From Terriglobia bacterium (GTDB lineage: Bacteria > Acidobacteriota > Terriglobia > Bryobacterales > Bryobacteraceae): a stretch of DNA of 34,477 nucleotides. Below, one piece after another: positions 17,050-24,943 of this stretch. Numbering within the stretch: position 1 is the stretch's first letter; every line of letters starts with the position of its first letter. Below the pieces are notes generated by a model, which was not told the DNA's origin, searched no databases, and was given only the letters and a program-made list of their open reading frames with translations. Where the stretch lies: positions 1-34,477 of the forward strand of contig JAIQFE010000045.1 in the NCBI GenBank assembly GCA_020073445.1, in the 5' to 3' direction. Both the position numbers and the translations under genes were made by a program.

Positions 17050-17843
17050 TGTTTGGATTCCTTGCCGCCCGCAACGTCTCTGACGCGCTGGTTAAACTTG
17101 TATTCCTCGGTGGGCACGCAATAGATCTGCTCGTCCCATCGTTTCGACTTCTCCCGATCGATGCGGAAGACCTTCGTGTCACTTACCCATGGGCGCGTGT
17201 AGGTCTCGGGATCGGTTAAGGTCATCGTCAACTCCAAGGTATCCCGATCGCGCCGCCGGTAACGCTCCTCGAGCCGCATGTTCTCACTATGCGGGTACCC
17301 GAATTTGTCGAGCCACGTCCGGTCATCGAACCCTATGCTGGAGACCGCGAATACGTCGCCGTCCCAACGGCCGATCGATGTGCCGTTCCAGTTAGGATCC
17401 ACTTCGTCGGCAGACGGCAGTTCCCGGCCGTCCGTGAATACCTCGCGCCAGTCATGGTGCCACTCGAAGAACTGAATCATCCGCCCGGGCACCTGGACGA
17501 TCTCCATCGTCTGGTGCGGTGAAATCACTTCCGTGTTCAACAGCCGAGGAATCCCTAGTGGATCGCACGTCCCCATCGGATCGTTGCCGACCGCCGGTGG
17601 CACTGCACGCGGACCATACCCCGGTTTGTTCTTTTCGAAGCGCGCCTTGCCGGCGGCCGTGAATGGAGCTTCTTCCGTCCCTTGCGTCGGACCCTGGCCG
17701 GACCACACATTACTGAAGGTCTGGAACCGGCTGGTCCGATTCCAATGCCCCGACAAATCGTGCGGATCGAAATCCCGAGCGGCCTGTGCGCACACCACCA
17801 GATTGGATGCCGCGGTGATCGCAACTAGCTCGGCCCATCGCAT
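17046..17843 (-). CDS. Secreted beta-rich protein, unknown function (265 aa)
   Basis: The start MRWAELVAI at 17841-17843 is chosen because it shares one base with the upstream stop (TGATG) and is followed by a signal peptide ending VVCAQA. The longer open frame upstream is only the shadow of the DUF6152 gene. The mature part begins DFDPHDLSGHWNRTS and contains PFTAAGKARFEKNKPGYG, NDPMGTCDPLGIPRLL, FEWHHDWREVFTDGR and a long strand-rich end. Proteins of this look are frequent in Acidobacteria beside DUF6152 proteins. A lipocalin-like or ligand-binding fold is possible; no catalytic motif is seen. Its stop overlaps the MBL gene start by ATGA. Confidence 0.75.
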   Translation of the reverse strand: MRWAELVAITAASNLVVCAQAARDFDPHDLSGHWNRTSRFQTFSNVWSGQGPTQGTEEAPFTAAGKARFEKNKPGYGPRAVPPAVGNDPMGTCDPLGIPRLLNTEVISPHQTMEIVQVPGRMIQFFEWHHDWREVFTDGRELPSADEVDPNWNGTSIGRWDGDVFAVSSIGFDDRTWLDKFGYPHSENMRLEERYRRRDRDTLELTMTLTDPETYTRPWVSDTKVFRIDREKSKRWDEQIYCVPTEEYKFNQRVRDVAGGKESKQ

Positions 17844-18274
17844 CACTGCTTCCCTTTCGCCGCGCCCGGCGCCCCACCGCCGCCCGGCGCCACCGGCCAG
17901 TCCTTGCCGTTGATTTTCAGCTCCTTTGCCAGACACGCTTTCGCGCCCACGGCTCGCGGCGGATTGCAGACCAGCACAATTTGATCGCCTGGCTTGAGAG
18001 TCGTGCGCGTCCACCCTACCTTCATGTTCTTCATCATCGAGGGGGTCGGCAGCAGTTCTGCCGCCCAATGCACCATTTCCCCGGTTTCGCTTTTGACATC
18101 GAAATAGATTTGCGGATGCGGATTGATGAACTCCCACTCTGTGACTGTACCGGCGATGGTTATCGTCCGGTCCGTGTGGTAGGAAACGTTGCTTCCATGG
18201 TGAGCTACTGCTGAATGCGCGATCGCCAACAGTAATGTCAGGACAGACAAGATACGGGAATTACGGTGCGCCAT
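17843..18274 (-). CDS. DUF6152 family secreted protein
   Basis: The start MAHRNSRIL (ATG at 18272-18274) is chosen so that the signal peptide (LSVLTLLLAIAHSAVA) is N-terminal, giving 143 residues. The mature protein opens AHHGSNVSYHTDRTITIAG, followed by VTEWEFINPHPQIYFDV and VCNPPRAVGAKACLAKE. This is the conserved pattern of DUF6152, a small OB-like periplasmic family with an N-terminal His pair that could bind metal. The C-terminus is a Gly/Ala/Pro/Lys tail ending GAAKGKQ. It is the first gene of the five-gene cassette, so its promoter should lie in 18275-18334. Confidence 0.85.
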   Translation of the reverse strand: MAHRNSRILSVLTLLLAIAHSAVAHHGSNVSYHTDRTITIAGTVTEWEFINPHPQIYFDVKSETGEMVHWAAELLPTPSMMKNMKVGWTRTTLKPGDQIVLVCNPPRAVGAKACLAKELKINGKDWPVAPGGGGAPGAAKGKQ

Positions 18275-18334
18275 GTTTCCGCCAGTATAGGCCGGGGGGC
18301 TGGTACCGCAGAAATTGATTGTGGCGATGGGAGC

Positions 18335-18351
18335 CATTCGTCAGACGAATG
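18335..18351. repeat. Perfect palindrome CATTCGTC-A-GACGAATG
   Basis: Two 8-base arms with a single central base lie between the stop of the esterase gene (18381) and the promoter region of the DUF6152 operon. It is followed by GCTACAG. There is no T-run, so a classical terminator is not evident. The form suits a dispersed extragenic palindrome or a weak terminator for the esterase transcript. Confidence 0.5.
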
Positions 18352-18380
18352 CTACAGCCAAACTGCCTGTGCGGGGACGC

Positions 18381-19268
18381 TTACCTGGTGCGGTCCTTGA
18401 AGAACTTGAAGATCTCCGGCATGCTCTGCGTGATCACAGTCCCGTGATCGGCGCCCGGTAGTTCCATATACTTGAAGTCCTTCATCTTGAGATCGGTCGC
18501 GGTCTTCGCCCAGCGACGGCCGACATCGGTAGGAACCACGGTATCCGCATCGCCATGCGCCAGGAACAACGGCATCTTGTCCTTTACTGGGGCCAAGCTT
18601 TCGGGCTGCATAAGGAACGCGGCTGGAGCCATGGAAGCAACCGCCGCCCACTGGTCGACGTACTTCGGTCCGAGGAACAAGGCTCCGGCGCCGCCCATGG
18701 AGTGGCCCATCAGGTAGGTGCGTTTATCATCGACGTTGAATTCTTTACGCACGATCGCCAGGACATTCATGACATCTTTCTCGCTGAGCTCGGCTAGATT
18801 GGGAGGTTCGGGAGTGGGCGGTGGACCGCCTTTTGCAGCACCAGGTCCTTTGCCTTTGCCCGGGCCGCCGTTCATGACGATCACCGGCGAGCCGTACCAG
18901 CCTTGCGTGTTGTAGCCCATCGGGCCGACCAAAATGTAACCGCCGTCCTCCGCCAGATCCAGCGCGTTGCCGCGTAGCAAGGAGTTACCATCGCCGTAGA
19001 CTCCGTGGAGCGCCACAATTAGCGGAGCCTTCTTGTTCTTGGTGACTTTGGAAGAGACGAACAACGCGTAGGGCAGCTCTTCGTTCGTGTCCGCGAAATG
19101 ATAGGTCCGCTGCTGCACGCGCGGGTCCGGTGCTTTGGCGACGCCGCCCTTCGGCGCGCCGCCGGCCTGGGGCTGTCCGAATATAGCGGGCGCCTGAATC
19201 AGCGAATAACTCAGAAACAGTGCGAGGCTCAGCGAGCCCAGCGTCGCGATCTTCCTGGTCATGTTCAT
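18381..19268 (-). CDS. Secreted alpha/beta hydrolase (PHB-depolymerase/feruloyl-esterase-like), paralogue 2
   Basis: This 295-residue protein has a signal peptide (about 5-31, ending in IFGQPQA). The alpha/beta hydrolase core includes APLIVALHGV (oxyanion strand), GYILVGPMGYNTQGWYGSP, the nucleophile elbow GHSMGG (Ser190), HGDADTVVPT (likely Asp242) and GADHG (His275). It probably hydrolyses ester bonds of an extracellular polymer or phenolic ester. An insert rich in Gly/Lys/Pro (about 134-155) separates two core strands. It lies 14 bases downstream of a close paralogue, with which it shares most motifs, so the pair arose by tandem duplication and is probably co-transcribed. The ATG at 19260-19262 is an alternative start. 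Confidence 0.85.
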   Translation of the reverse strand: MNMTRKIATLGSLSLALFLSYSLIQAPAIFGQPQAGGAPKGGVAKAPDPRVQQRTYHFADTNEELPYALFVSSKVTKNKKAPLIVALHGVYGDGNSLLRGNALDLAEDGGYILVGPMGYNTQGWYGSPVIVMNGGPGKGKGPGAAKGGPPPTPEPPNLAELSEKDVMNVLAIVRKEFNVDDKRTYLMGHSMGGAGALFLGPKYVDQWAAVASMAPAAFLMQPESLAPVKDKMPLFLAHGDADTVVPTDVGRRWAKTATDLKMKDFKYMELPGADHGTVITQSMPEIFKFFKDRTR

Positions 19269-19282
19269 TTGGGTCGTCTCTC

Positions 19283-20275
19283 TTACTTCTTGTGCTTGGC
19301 GAAGAACTCGTAGATGGGCTTGAGGCCGGATTCAATCACCGGACCGTGCGTGATGCCGGGCTGTTCAATGAATTCGTACTTCATCTTCAATTCCTTCATG
19401 TCGTCGACCCAGGCGTGGGTGTTCGTAACCGGAACCACCTCATCGATGTCGCCGTGGACAATCATCACAGGAACTTTCGCGTCCTTCATCGGCTGCAGTG
19501 TCTCCTTGCGGGTTTGCCAGAACGCCGCCGGAGCTTCCGCGGCGACCGCCGCAAACATGTGGGGGTATTTGGAACCCAGATACAGCGCGCCAGCGCCGCC
19601 CATCGAGTGGCCCATGATGTAGATCCGCTTGTCATCGACTTTGAATTCCTTGCGGACCATGGCGATCACGTTCATTGTGTCTTTCTCGCTCAACTCCCTC
19701 AGATTGGCCGGCTGGTTGCCGCCGCCGAAGCCGCCAAATCCCTTGCCCTTGGCGGCACCGCCCGGGCCCTTCGCGGCTGCATCGGGAGCAGCAGTTGCCG
19801 CATTCGGGGCTGCGTTGGGCGGCCCATTCGGAGTACCCGGGGCCGCATCTGGAGCGCCTTTGCCCTTGCCCCGGCCGGGTCCGGCGCCGACGGGAGAACC
19901 ATACCAGCCGCCGGTGTTGTAGCCCATGGGAGCCACCAGGATGTAGCCGGCTTCTTCGGCAAGATCGATTGCAGTCTTGCCCATCATGATGGTCTGTGGC
20001 GCGCCCAGGCCGTGTAGCGTCACTACCAGGGGGGCCTTCTGGTCCTTCTTCACTTTCGAAGATACGTAGAGCGAGTACGGCAGATCCTCATTGGTGCCTT
20101 CGAAGTGATAGGTCCGGATCTGCGCACGGGGATCCTGTGCGAATCCCTTGCCGCCACCCTTGCCTTTGGCTCCCGCTGGGGCCTGCGCTTGGGCAGTATC
20201 GGGGATCGACAGCGTCAGCCACGCGGCGAGCGCGCCGCAGGCCACGACGCTCGCTGTCCGAATCCAGATTCTCAT
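19283..20275 (-). CDS. Secreted alpha/beta hydrolase (PHB-depolymerase/feruloyl-esterase-like), paralogue 1
   Basis: The start MRIWIRTASV at 20273-20275 is chosen because AAGGAG lies 6 bases upstream and a signal peptide follows (ending TAQAQAP), giving 330 residues. The triad is Ser224 in GHSMGG, Asp278 in HGDIDEVVP and His310 in GITHG. Core motifs match the downstream paralogue nearly one to one. Between the strand ending GWYGSP and the helix NLRELSEKD there is a roughly 55-residue Ala/Pro/Gly/Asn/Lys insert (about 130-187). The paralogue has only about 25 residues there, so this loop is expanding by low-complexity slippage. An extracellular esterase acting on a plant or microbial polymer is likely. 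Confidence 0.87.
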   Translation of the reverse strand: MRIWIRTASVVACGALAAWLTLSIPDTAQAQAPAGAKGKGGGKGFAQDPRAQIRTYHFEGTNEDLPYSLYVSSKVKKDQKAPLVVTLHGLGAPQTIMMGKTAIDLAEEAGYILVAPMGYNTGGWYGSPVGAGPGRGKGKGAPDAAPGTPNGPPNAAPNAATAAPDAAAKGPGGAAKGKGFGGFGGGNQPANLRELSEKDTMNVIAMVRKEFKVDDKRIYIMGHSMGGAGALYLGSKYPHMFAAVAAEAPAAFWQTRKETLQPMKDAKVPVMIVHGDIDEVVPVTNTHAWVDDMKELKMKYEFIEQPGITHGPVIESGLKPIYEFFAKHKK

Positions 20276-20455
20276 GTATTCTCCTTGGGCCTCCGGTGCA
20301 AGTTGTCCCGTTGATTGTACAGCGGGCGCCCCGGGGAACTCTAATAACGAATCGCTATCAAACCAGAGGTATTCTGAATGATTCCCGTCGGCCCAATTCC
20401 GCCCGCGCACTTTTGCCGGCGGGAGGTTATCGCTGCTAGAATCCCAACGAACGAC

Positions 20456-21934
20456 ATGAGACACGCTCTACTTGCCTTAGTCTGGGGTTCGGCCTCCCTG
20501 GTGCTTGCGCTCGACGGCGACGTCGGGATTCATGATCCATCCACTGTCGTTGTGGCTGGGGGGAAGTTTTACACTTACGGAACCGGCGGAACTTCGCTGG
20601 TTTCCGACGACGGTTGGACGTGGCGCAAGGGGACCGCGTTGCCGCTTCGACAATTGGCTCCGGATGTGATTCACATCGGGGACCGCTATTACCTCTACAC
20701 GGCGGCGAACAGCGGCCAGACCAAGGCGGACGTCAGCATGATCTGGACGAAGAGTCTTGACCCTGGCTCGCCGGATTACAAGTGGTCCGCACCTGTTGTC
20801 GTCGCTTCGTCGGACGGCATTGAAGACGCGAATGCCATCGATCCGGGTATCTTCCTGGATCCCACGGATGGCCGTTTATGGCTGACTTACGGTTCCTATT
20901 TCGGGTACATCCGGCTTGTGGAGATGGATCCGAAAACCGGAAAGCGACTTCGTCCAAACGAGGTGCCGCGTAATATCGCGATCAATTCGGAAGCCTCTGT
21001 CATGATCTACCACGATAGCTGGTACTACCTGCTGGTGACGCACGGCAGCTGCTGTCGTGGCGCGGATTCCGGGTATAACATCCGGGTGGGCCGTTCGAAG
21101 AAGGCGACGGGTCCGTTCGTCGACAACATCGGCGTGGATATGATCCAGGGCGGGGGGAAGTTGTTCGCGGGCTCGGGCGGGCGCGTGATCGGCCCTGGGC
21201 ATTTCGGCTTGCTGGACCTTGGCGACGGAGTGCAGAAGTTCTCTTTGCACTACGAGGCGGATCTGGATCGGGGCGGCGCAAGCGTGCTGGATATTCGTCC
21301 TTTGTTTTGGAGAGACGGCTGGCCTGTGGCGGGCGACAACGCGAAAGAGGGGACGTACCAGATCGAATCTCTGCGTACGGGCACGGTTCTCGAACTGGCT
21401 GTCGAGGGCGTGCCGGTCGGTGGCCGGCGAACCGGCCGCGGTGGGGGGCGCGGCGGAGCGCCCGTAACGGATGGAGGACCCGGAGGCTTGTTTGCAGGGA
21501 CCGGAGGTGTGATTCCTCCGCAGGATCCCGCCGCGGTTTCCGCCGCCTGGCCCAAAGGCAACCTGGACCTGCGCATGGGGAATTACATGAGTCAGGCGCA
21601 GCAGAAGTGGACCATCACACCAGTGACCGGCAGTGGCGGCTACCCCGGCGCGCCCTATTTCAAGATCACGATCGCGGGCACCGATCGAACACTCGCCGCT
21701 ACCGCGGAGGGCGAACTCGTAGTGCTTCCTGCCTTCAACGGATCACCTAAGCAGTTGTGGCGGTTAGACCAGCTTGCCGACGGATCCTGGAGCATCATGC
21801 CGAAGTCTGGGCCGAAGTCTGTATCTGGCCCGGAAGGACCGCTGAGTCTGTCGGCGGTCGGCAGCAGTTTTGCGACATTGGCCAAGTTCGATCCGGCCAG
21901 CGAGAAACAACGCTGGATCCTGAAGGCTCCCTAG
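20456..21934 (+). CDS. Secreted GH43-like glycosidase with C-terminal trefoil-like region
   Basis: The start at 20456 (MRHALLALVW) gives a signal peptide directly and 492 residues; the upstream in-frame extension lacks one. The five-bladed propeller of family GH43 is recognisable by HDPST with the base Asp27, NAIDPGIFLDP with Asp129 and the acid Glu179 in INSEASVM. GRLWLTYGSYFGYIRL and YYLLVTHGSCC are also typical of arabinan-degrading members. After about residue 315 comes a Gly/Arg-rich linker (GRRTGRGGGRGG), then a QQKW / KQLWRLD / KQRWIL pattern characteristic of a ricin-type beta-trefoil sugar-binding domain. It probably cleaves arabinan or arabinoxylan outside the cell. The next gene starts 8 bases downstream. 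Confidence 0.88.
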   Translation: MRHALLALVWGSASLVLALDGDVGIHDPSTVVVAGGKFYTYGTGGTSLVSDDGWTWRKGTALPLRQLAPDVIHIGDRYYLYTAANSGQTKADVSMIWTKSLDPGSPDYKWSAPVVVASSDGIEDANAIDPGIFLDPTDGRLWLTYGSYFGYIRLVEMDPKTGKRLRPNEVPRNIAINSEASVMIYHDSWYYLLVTHGSCCRGADSGYNIRVGRSKKATGPFVDNIGVDMIQGGGKLFAGSGGRVIGPGHFGLLDLGDGVQKFSLHYEADLDRGGASVLDIRPLFWRDGWPVAGDNAKEGTYQIESLRTGTVLELAVEGVPVGGRRTGRGGGRGGAPVTDGGPGGLFAGTGGVIPPQDPAAVSAAWPKGNLDLRMGNYMSQAQQKWTITPVTGSGGYPGAPYFKITIAGTDRTLAATAEGELVVLPAFNGSPKQLWRLDQLADGSWSIMPKSGPKSVSGPEGPLSLSAVGSSFATLAKFDPASEKQRWILKAP

Positions 21935-21942
21935 GGCGACAC

Positions 21943-22632
21943 ATGCGTACGTTTAAACGCGATGCTTCTTCTCTTGTGGTTGTTCTGGCGGCTGCAGCGG
22001 CCCTGCTGGCGGGTGCGATGACTGGCGGCGCTGCTGCTGTTCCCGCCAGTACTCTATCGCCGCCCAAGACGGCGGAAATGAAACCCGGACCCGATGGTTT
22101 CATCCGGCGCTGGCTGCTGCTGGAACCGATTCCTGCAGCAGGACTCACGGACAGCATTGTTCAGGCCGCGGTGAAGAAAGGCCCCTTTGTGAGCGAGCTC
22201 ACGGCCGTCCCACGCGATGGGGAGACGGTGGACATGGAAAGTGCGCAACTCACCTGGCACGCAGTGGACACGTCCAACTACAACGTAAACTTGTTTCATT
22301 TCGCGCGTTCCCTGGACAAGAACACTTCCAATGTTCTGTTCTGGGTAGTGACTGTGGTCCACGCCCCGCGCGAGATGCGGGATGTCCGGCTGGCCATAGG
22401 CTCCAACGCAGCCTCTGTGTGGTGGGTGAACGGTCAAGAGGTGATCGGGATTTATGGAGATCGCCAGACCGTTATCGACGACGGCGTGTCGAAGCGCCTC
22501 ACGTTAAAGAAGGGTGCCAACGTGATTCGCGCGGCCGTGGTCAATGGTGGAGGAGCCACCGATTTTTGTGCCCGGATTCTCGACGCCAACGACAAGCCCC
22601 TAACGGACTTCGTGGTGAACCTACTGAAATAG
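21943..22632 (+). CDS. Secreted beta-sandwich protein, possible carbohydrate-binding
   Basis: The start ATG at 21943 lies 8 bases after the glycosidase stop; GGGCGAC precedes it. The 229-residue product has a long Ala-rich signal sequence (about 10-36). Its mature part reads GFIRRWLLLEPIPAAG, LTWHAVDTSNYNVNLFHFA, RDVRLAIGSNAASVWWVNG and GANVIRAAVVNGGGATDFCARI. The pattern of VRLAIGS, VWWVNG and L-KGANVI is that of galactose-binding-like domains that present a hydroxyl-bearing face for sugars. It lacks hydrolase motifs and most likely assists the upstream glycosidase. Family membership is inferred from motif style. Confidence 0.7.
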   Translation: MRTFKRDASSLVVVLAAAAALLAGAMTGGAAAVPASTLSPPKTAEMKPGPDGFIRRWLLLEPIPAAGLTDSIVQAAVKKGPFVSELTAVPRDGETVDMESAQLTWHAVDTSNYNVNLFHFARSLDKNTSNVLFWVVTVVHAPREMRDVRLAIGSNAASVWWVNGQEVIGIYGDRQTVIDDGVSKRLTLKKGANVIRAAVVNGGGATDFCARILDANDKPLTDFVVNLLK

Positions 22633-22679
22633 AGTCCCGGCCCACACCGATATCAAGGAAGTTTGCGGCTCAAGATTGT

Positions 22680-22697
22680 CCTCATGTATACTGCAGG
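22680..22697. promoter_or_regulatory. GTATAC operator-like motif 1
   Basis: The motif CATGTATACTG with flanking CCT and AGG arms lies 52 bases before the start of the MBL hydrolase gene. It matches motifs before three other transcription units, one of them the GntR/FCD repressor itself. TATACT could also act as a -10 hexamer here. Confidence 0.5.
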
Positions 22698-22748
22698 CGA
22701 TCCGCTGACGAGCTCCGCAACGAATCAACACGAGGTGACTAATCCGCC

Positions 22749-23765
22749 ATGCGAATGAACGCTACGATCTTATTCCCACTGTGCCTGAGTACCTTGCTGG
22801 CGCAAGATACCGGAACAGCGCACAAGGCCGCTGCCACAGCGCTCCTGAATTCGAATAACAGCGGTGCGGCGCGCCTGGCGTGCCCAGCTACAATCGGCCC
22901 GGTGTCAACCGCGAACTCGCCCGGTGGTCCAGGCCGGGCGGGAGGCCCTCCAGGCGGCGCGGCGAAGGGTGGCGGTGCGGCGAAGGGCCGTGGGCCGGCT
23001 GCGACTCCGCCGAAAGAGAACTGGTACGCCGAGGGCGGCCAGGTGTTCGACAACCTCTACATGCTGACCACCAAAGTGAACAGCGCGTGGGCCGTGAAGA
23101 CCAGCCAAGGGATCATTCTGATCGACACGCTTTTCGGTTACGCCGCGCAGGACGCGATCGTGGATGGACTGAAGAAGGTGGGCCTCGATCCGGCTGACAT
23201 CAAGTACATCATCGTGAGCCATGCGCATGGCGATCATGACGGCGCCGTCAAATTCCTGCAGGATACGTACAAGCCGCGCATCATCATGGGACCGAAGGAT
23301 TGGGAGCTTTCCGCCCGCGAGGCCGATCCTCCGCGTCACGACATTGAGGCAACGGATGGGCAGAAGGTGACGCTGGGCGATACGACGGTCACCATCTACA
23401 TCACCCCAGGCCACACCGGCGGCACGCTTTCCGTGCTGGTTCCCGTGAAGGACCACGGTCAGCCGCATCTTGCCATGGAGTGGGGCGGAACGGCGTTGAG
23501 CGGCGGGACTTCGAAGGAAATGCTGGAGTCCTATATCTCCAATGCGAAACGATTGAAGGACATCAGCGATGGCGCGGGCGCTGACGTCATCATCGTCAAC
23601 CACACCGAGTACAACGATGCACTGAACCGCTTTGAGCGGACCAAGGCGCGGAAGGCCGGCGAGCCTAATCCGTGGATCGTAGGCAAGGGAGAGGTCGAGA
23701 AGTACCTCACGGTGGTTGAGGAATGCGCGAAAGCCTGGCTGGCTATCGGCGACGGGCGTCCGTAG
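22749..23765 (+). CDS. Secreted MBL-fold metallo-hydrolase (subclass B3-like), second copy
   Basis: This 338-residue protein has a short signal peptide (about 5-18, ending LLAQD). Residues 57-90 form a low-complexity Gly/Ala/Lys/Pro stretch. The MBL domain includes NSAWAVKTSQGIILIDTLFGY, the ligand motif HAHGDHDGA (158-166), ITPGHTGGTLS and the late VNHTEYND. All metal ligands appear present. It is a paralogue of the MBL gene at 16108-17049: both have an FLQDTY/YFQDTY helix and a DW motif, but this one lacks the Ala/Pro insert after DW. A GTATAC motif upstream suggests control by the GntR regulator near 31 kb. The substrate is unknown. Confidence 0.88.
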   Translation: MRMNATILFPLCLSTLLAQDTGTAHKAAATALLNSNNSGAARLACPATIGPVSTANSPGGPGRAGGPPGGAAKGGGAAKGRGPAATPPKENWYAEGGQVFDNLYMLTTKVNSAWAVKTSQGIILIDTLFGYAAQDAIVDGLKKVGLDPADIKYIIVSHAHGDHDGAVKFLQDTYKPRIIMGPKDWELSAREADPPRHDIEATDGQKVTLGDTTVTIYITPGHTGGTLSVLVPVKDHGQPHLAMEWGGTALSGGTSKEMLESYISNAKRLKDISDGAGADVIIVNHTEYNDALNRFERTKARKAGEPNPWIVGKGEVEKYLTVVEECAKAWLAIGDGRP

Positions 23766-23852
23766 GGAAATCCCCGACCAAGCCCAGTGTGGATACGAGA
23801 ACACTAAATCGGCACAAGTCGAGTCGGGCCTGGTTCGGCAGGAACCAGTGGA

Positions 23853-23873
23853 TACAGGATGTATACACCTGTA
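23853..23873. promoter_or_regulatory. GTATAC operator-like motif 2 with TACAGG/CCTGTA arms
   Basis: TACAGG and CCTGTA form perfect inverted arms around the 9-base core ATGTATACA. This lies 82 bases before the alpha/beta hydrolase start at 23955. The same arms recur at the gntR/capA promoter (31330-31353) in the opposite order around a related core. Confidence 0.6.
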
Positions 23874-23954
23874 CAATCTAGGGATGCGTAAGTATGCGCC
23901 CGGCCTAAGCCGCCAGTGCTGCCAGTGCGCGGAAGATCAAAAGGAGGCTTCACA

Positions 23955-24896
23955 ATGAAATTCGCTGTTGCACTATGTTTAGTGGCTGCGTGTGCGTGGG
24001 GACAGGAGGGAACGGGAGCGTTCCCGGCAATCCTGGAACAAGATCCGAGTCTCCCGACGCACACGGTGTATCGGCCGCAGGACCTCTCCAAAGTGAAGGG
24101 GAAACTCCCCATCATTGCGTGGGGCAACGGAGCCTGCGTCAACAACGGGCTGTCGCACCGCAACTTCCTGATGGAGATTGCGTCGCATGGCTACGTGGCG
24201 ATCGCTATCGGACCTCCGATCGCGCTTCCGGCTCAAGGCAAGGGCGCTCCGAATGGCGGCGACGGCAAGCAGGGCGCGCCGAAAGGGGATGCTAAGCAGG
24301 GTGCCCCGAAGGGCGATGGCAAGCAGGCGGCCGCGGGTCCAGCCACGAAATCGTCCCAGTTGCTCGATGCCATCAACTGGGCGTTAGCCGAAAATAGCCG
24401 GAAGGGCAGCCCGTATAACGGCAAACTGGATGCGTCGAAGATTGCGGTGATGGGAATGTCGTGCGGGGGGATTCAGGCCTACGCGGTGGCGACGGACCCG
24501 CGCGTCAAACTCGTCGGCATCTTCAACAGCGGCATCTTGCCCGCGCCCAGCGGCCCGGGAACGCCGGCCATGGAGGACGTGCGCAAGGACCAGTTGGACA
24601 AGCTGCATTCGCCCATTTTCTATGTGACCGGGGACAAAACCGACATCGCCTATGAGAACGGCATGGACGACTTCAAGCGAATCACCAAGGTGCCCGCGAT
24701 CCACACGTTTAAAGATGGCGTCAGTCATGGCGGCACCTACAGCCAGCCGAACGGCGGTGATTTTGCGCGGGTCGCCGTGGCGATGCTGAACTGGCAGTTG
24801 AAGGGCGAGAAGAGCGAATCCAAGATGTTCCTGAGCGCGAATTGCGGCCTGTGTCAGGAGGCCGGCTGGCACGTAGAGACCAAGGGGTACAAGTAG
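23955..24896 (+). CDS. Secreted alpha/beta hydrolase (cutinase/PETase-like group)
   Basis: The start ATG at 23955 has AGGAGG 7 bases upstream and a signal peptide (MKFAVALCLVAACAWGQ); the longer upstream frame is not needed. The 313-residue product has LPIIAWGNGACVNN (oxyanion region), GMSCGG with nucleophile Ser169, GDKTDIAY with Asp230 as likely acid, and GVSHGG with His258. The closing NCGLCQEAGW could form a disulfide. Between the second and third core elements there is a Lys/Gly/Ala/Pro repeat of the unit KQGAPKGD (about 97-126). It probably hydrolyses polyesters or lipids outside the cell. A strong inverted repeat upstream suggests repression by the local GntR protein. Confidence 0.83.
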   Translation: MKFAVALCLVAACAWGQEGTGAFPAILEQDPSLPTHTVYRPQDLSKVKGKLPIIAWGNGACVNNGLSHRNFLMEIASHGYVAIAIGPPIALPAQGKGAPNGGDGKQGAPKGDAKQGAPKGDGKQAAAGPATKSSQLLDAINWALAENSRKGSPYNGKLDASKIAVMGMSCGGIQAYAVATDPRVKLVGIFNSGILPAPSGPGTPAMEDVRKDQLDKLHSPIFYVTGDKTDIAYENGMDDFKRITKVPAIHTFKDGVSHGGTYSQPNGGDFARVAVAMLNWQLKGEKSESKMFLSANCGLCQEAGWHVETKGYK

Positions 24897-24943
24897 GAGG
24901 CGGGATTGGTGGAGGGTACTCGGGTCGAGCCTGTGTGCCCTCA

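Noticed and set aside
19220-20017. Plus-strand 265-codon frame opposite the esterase
   Set aside because: It is antisense to a gene with clear hydrolase motifs and mirrors its low-complexity insert.
22905-23876. Minus-strand 323-codon frame opposite the MBL gene
   Set aside because: A long shadow caused by high G+C; the plus strand has signal peptide and HAHGDH motif.
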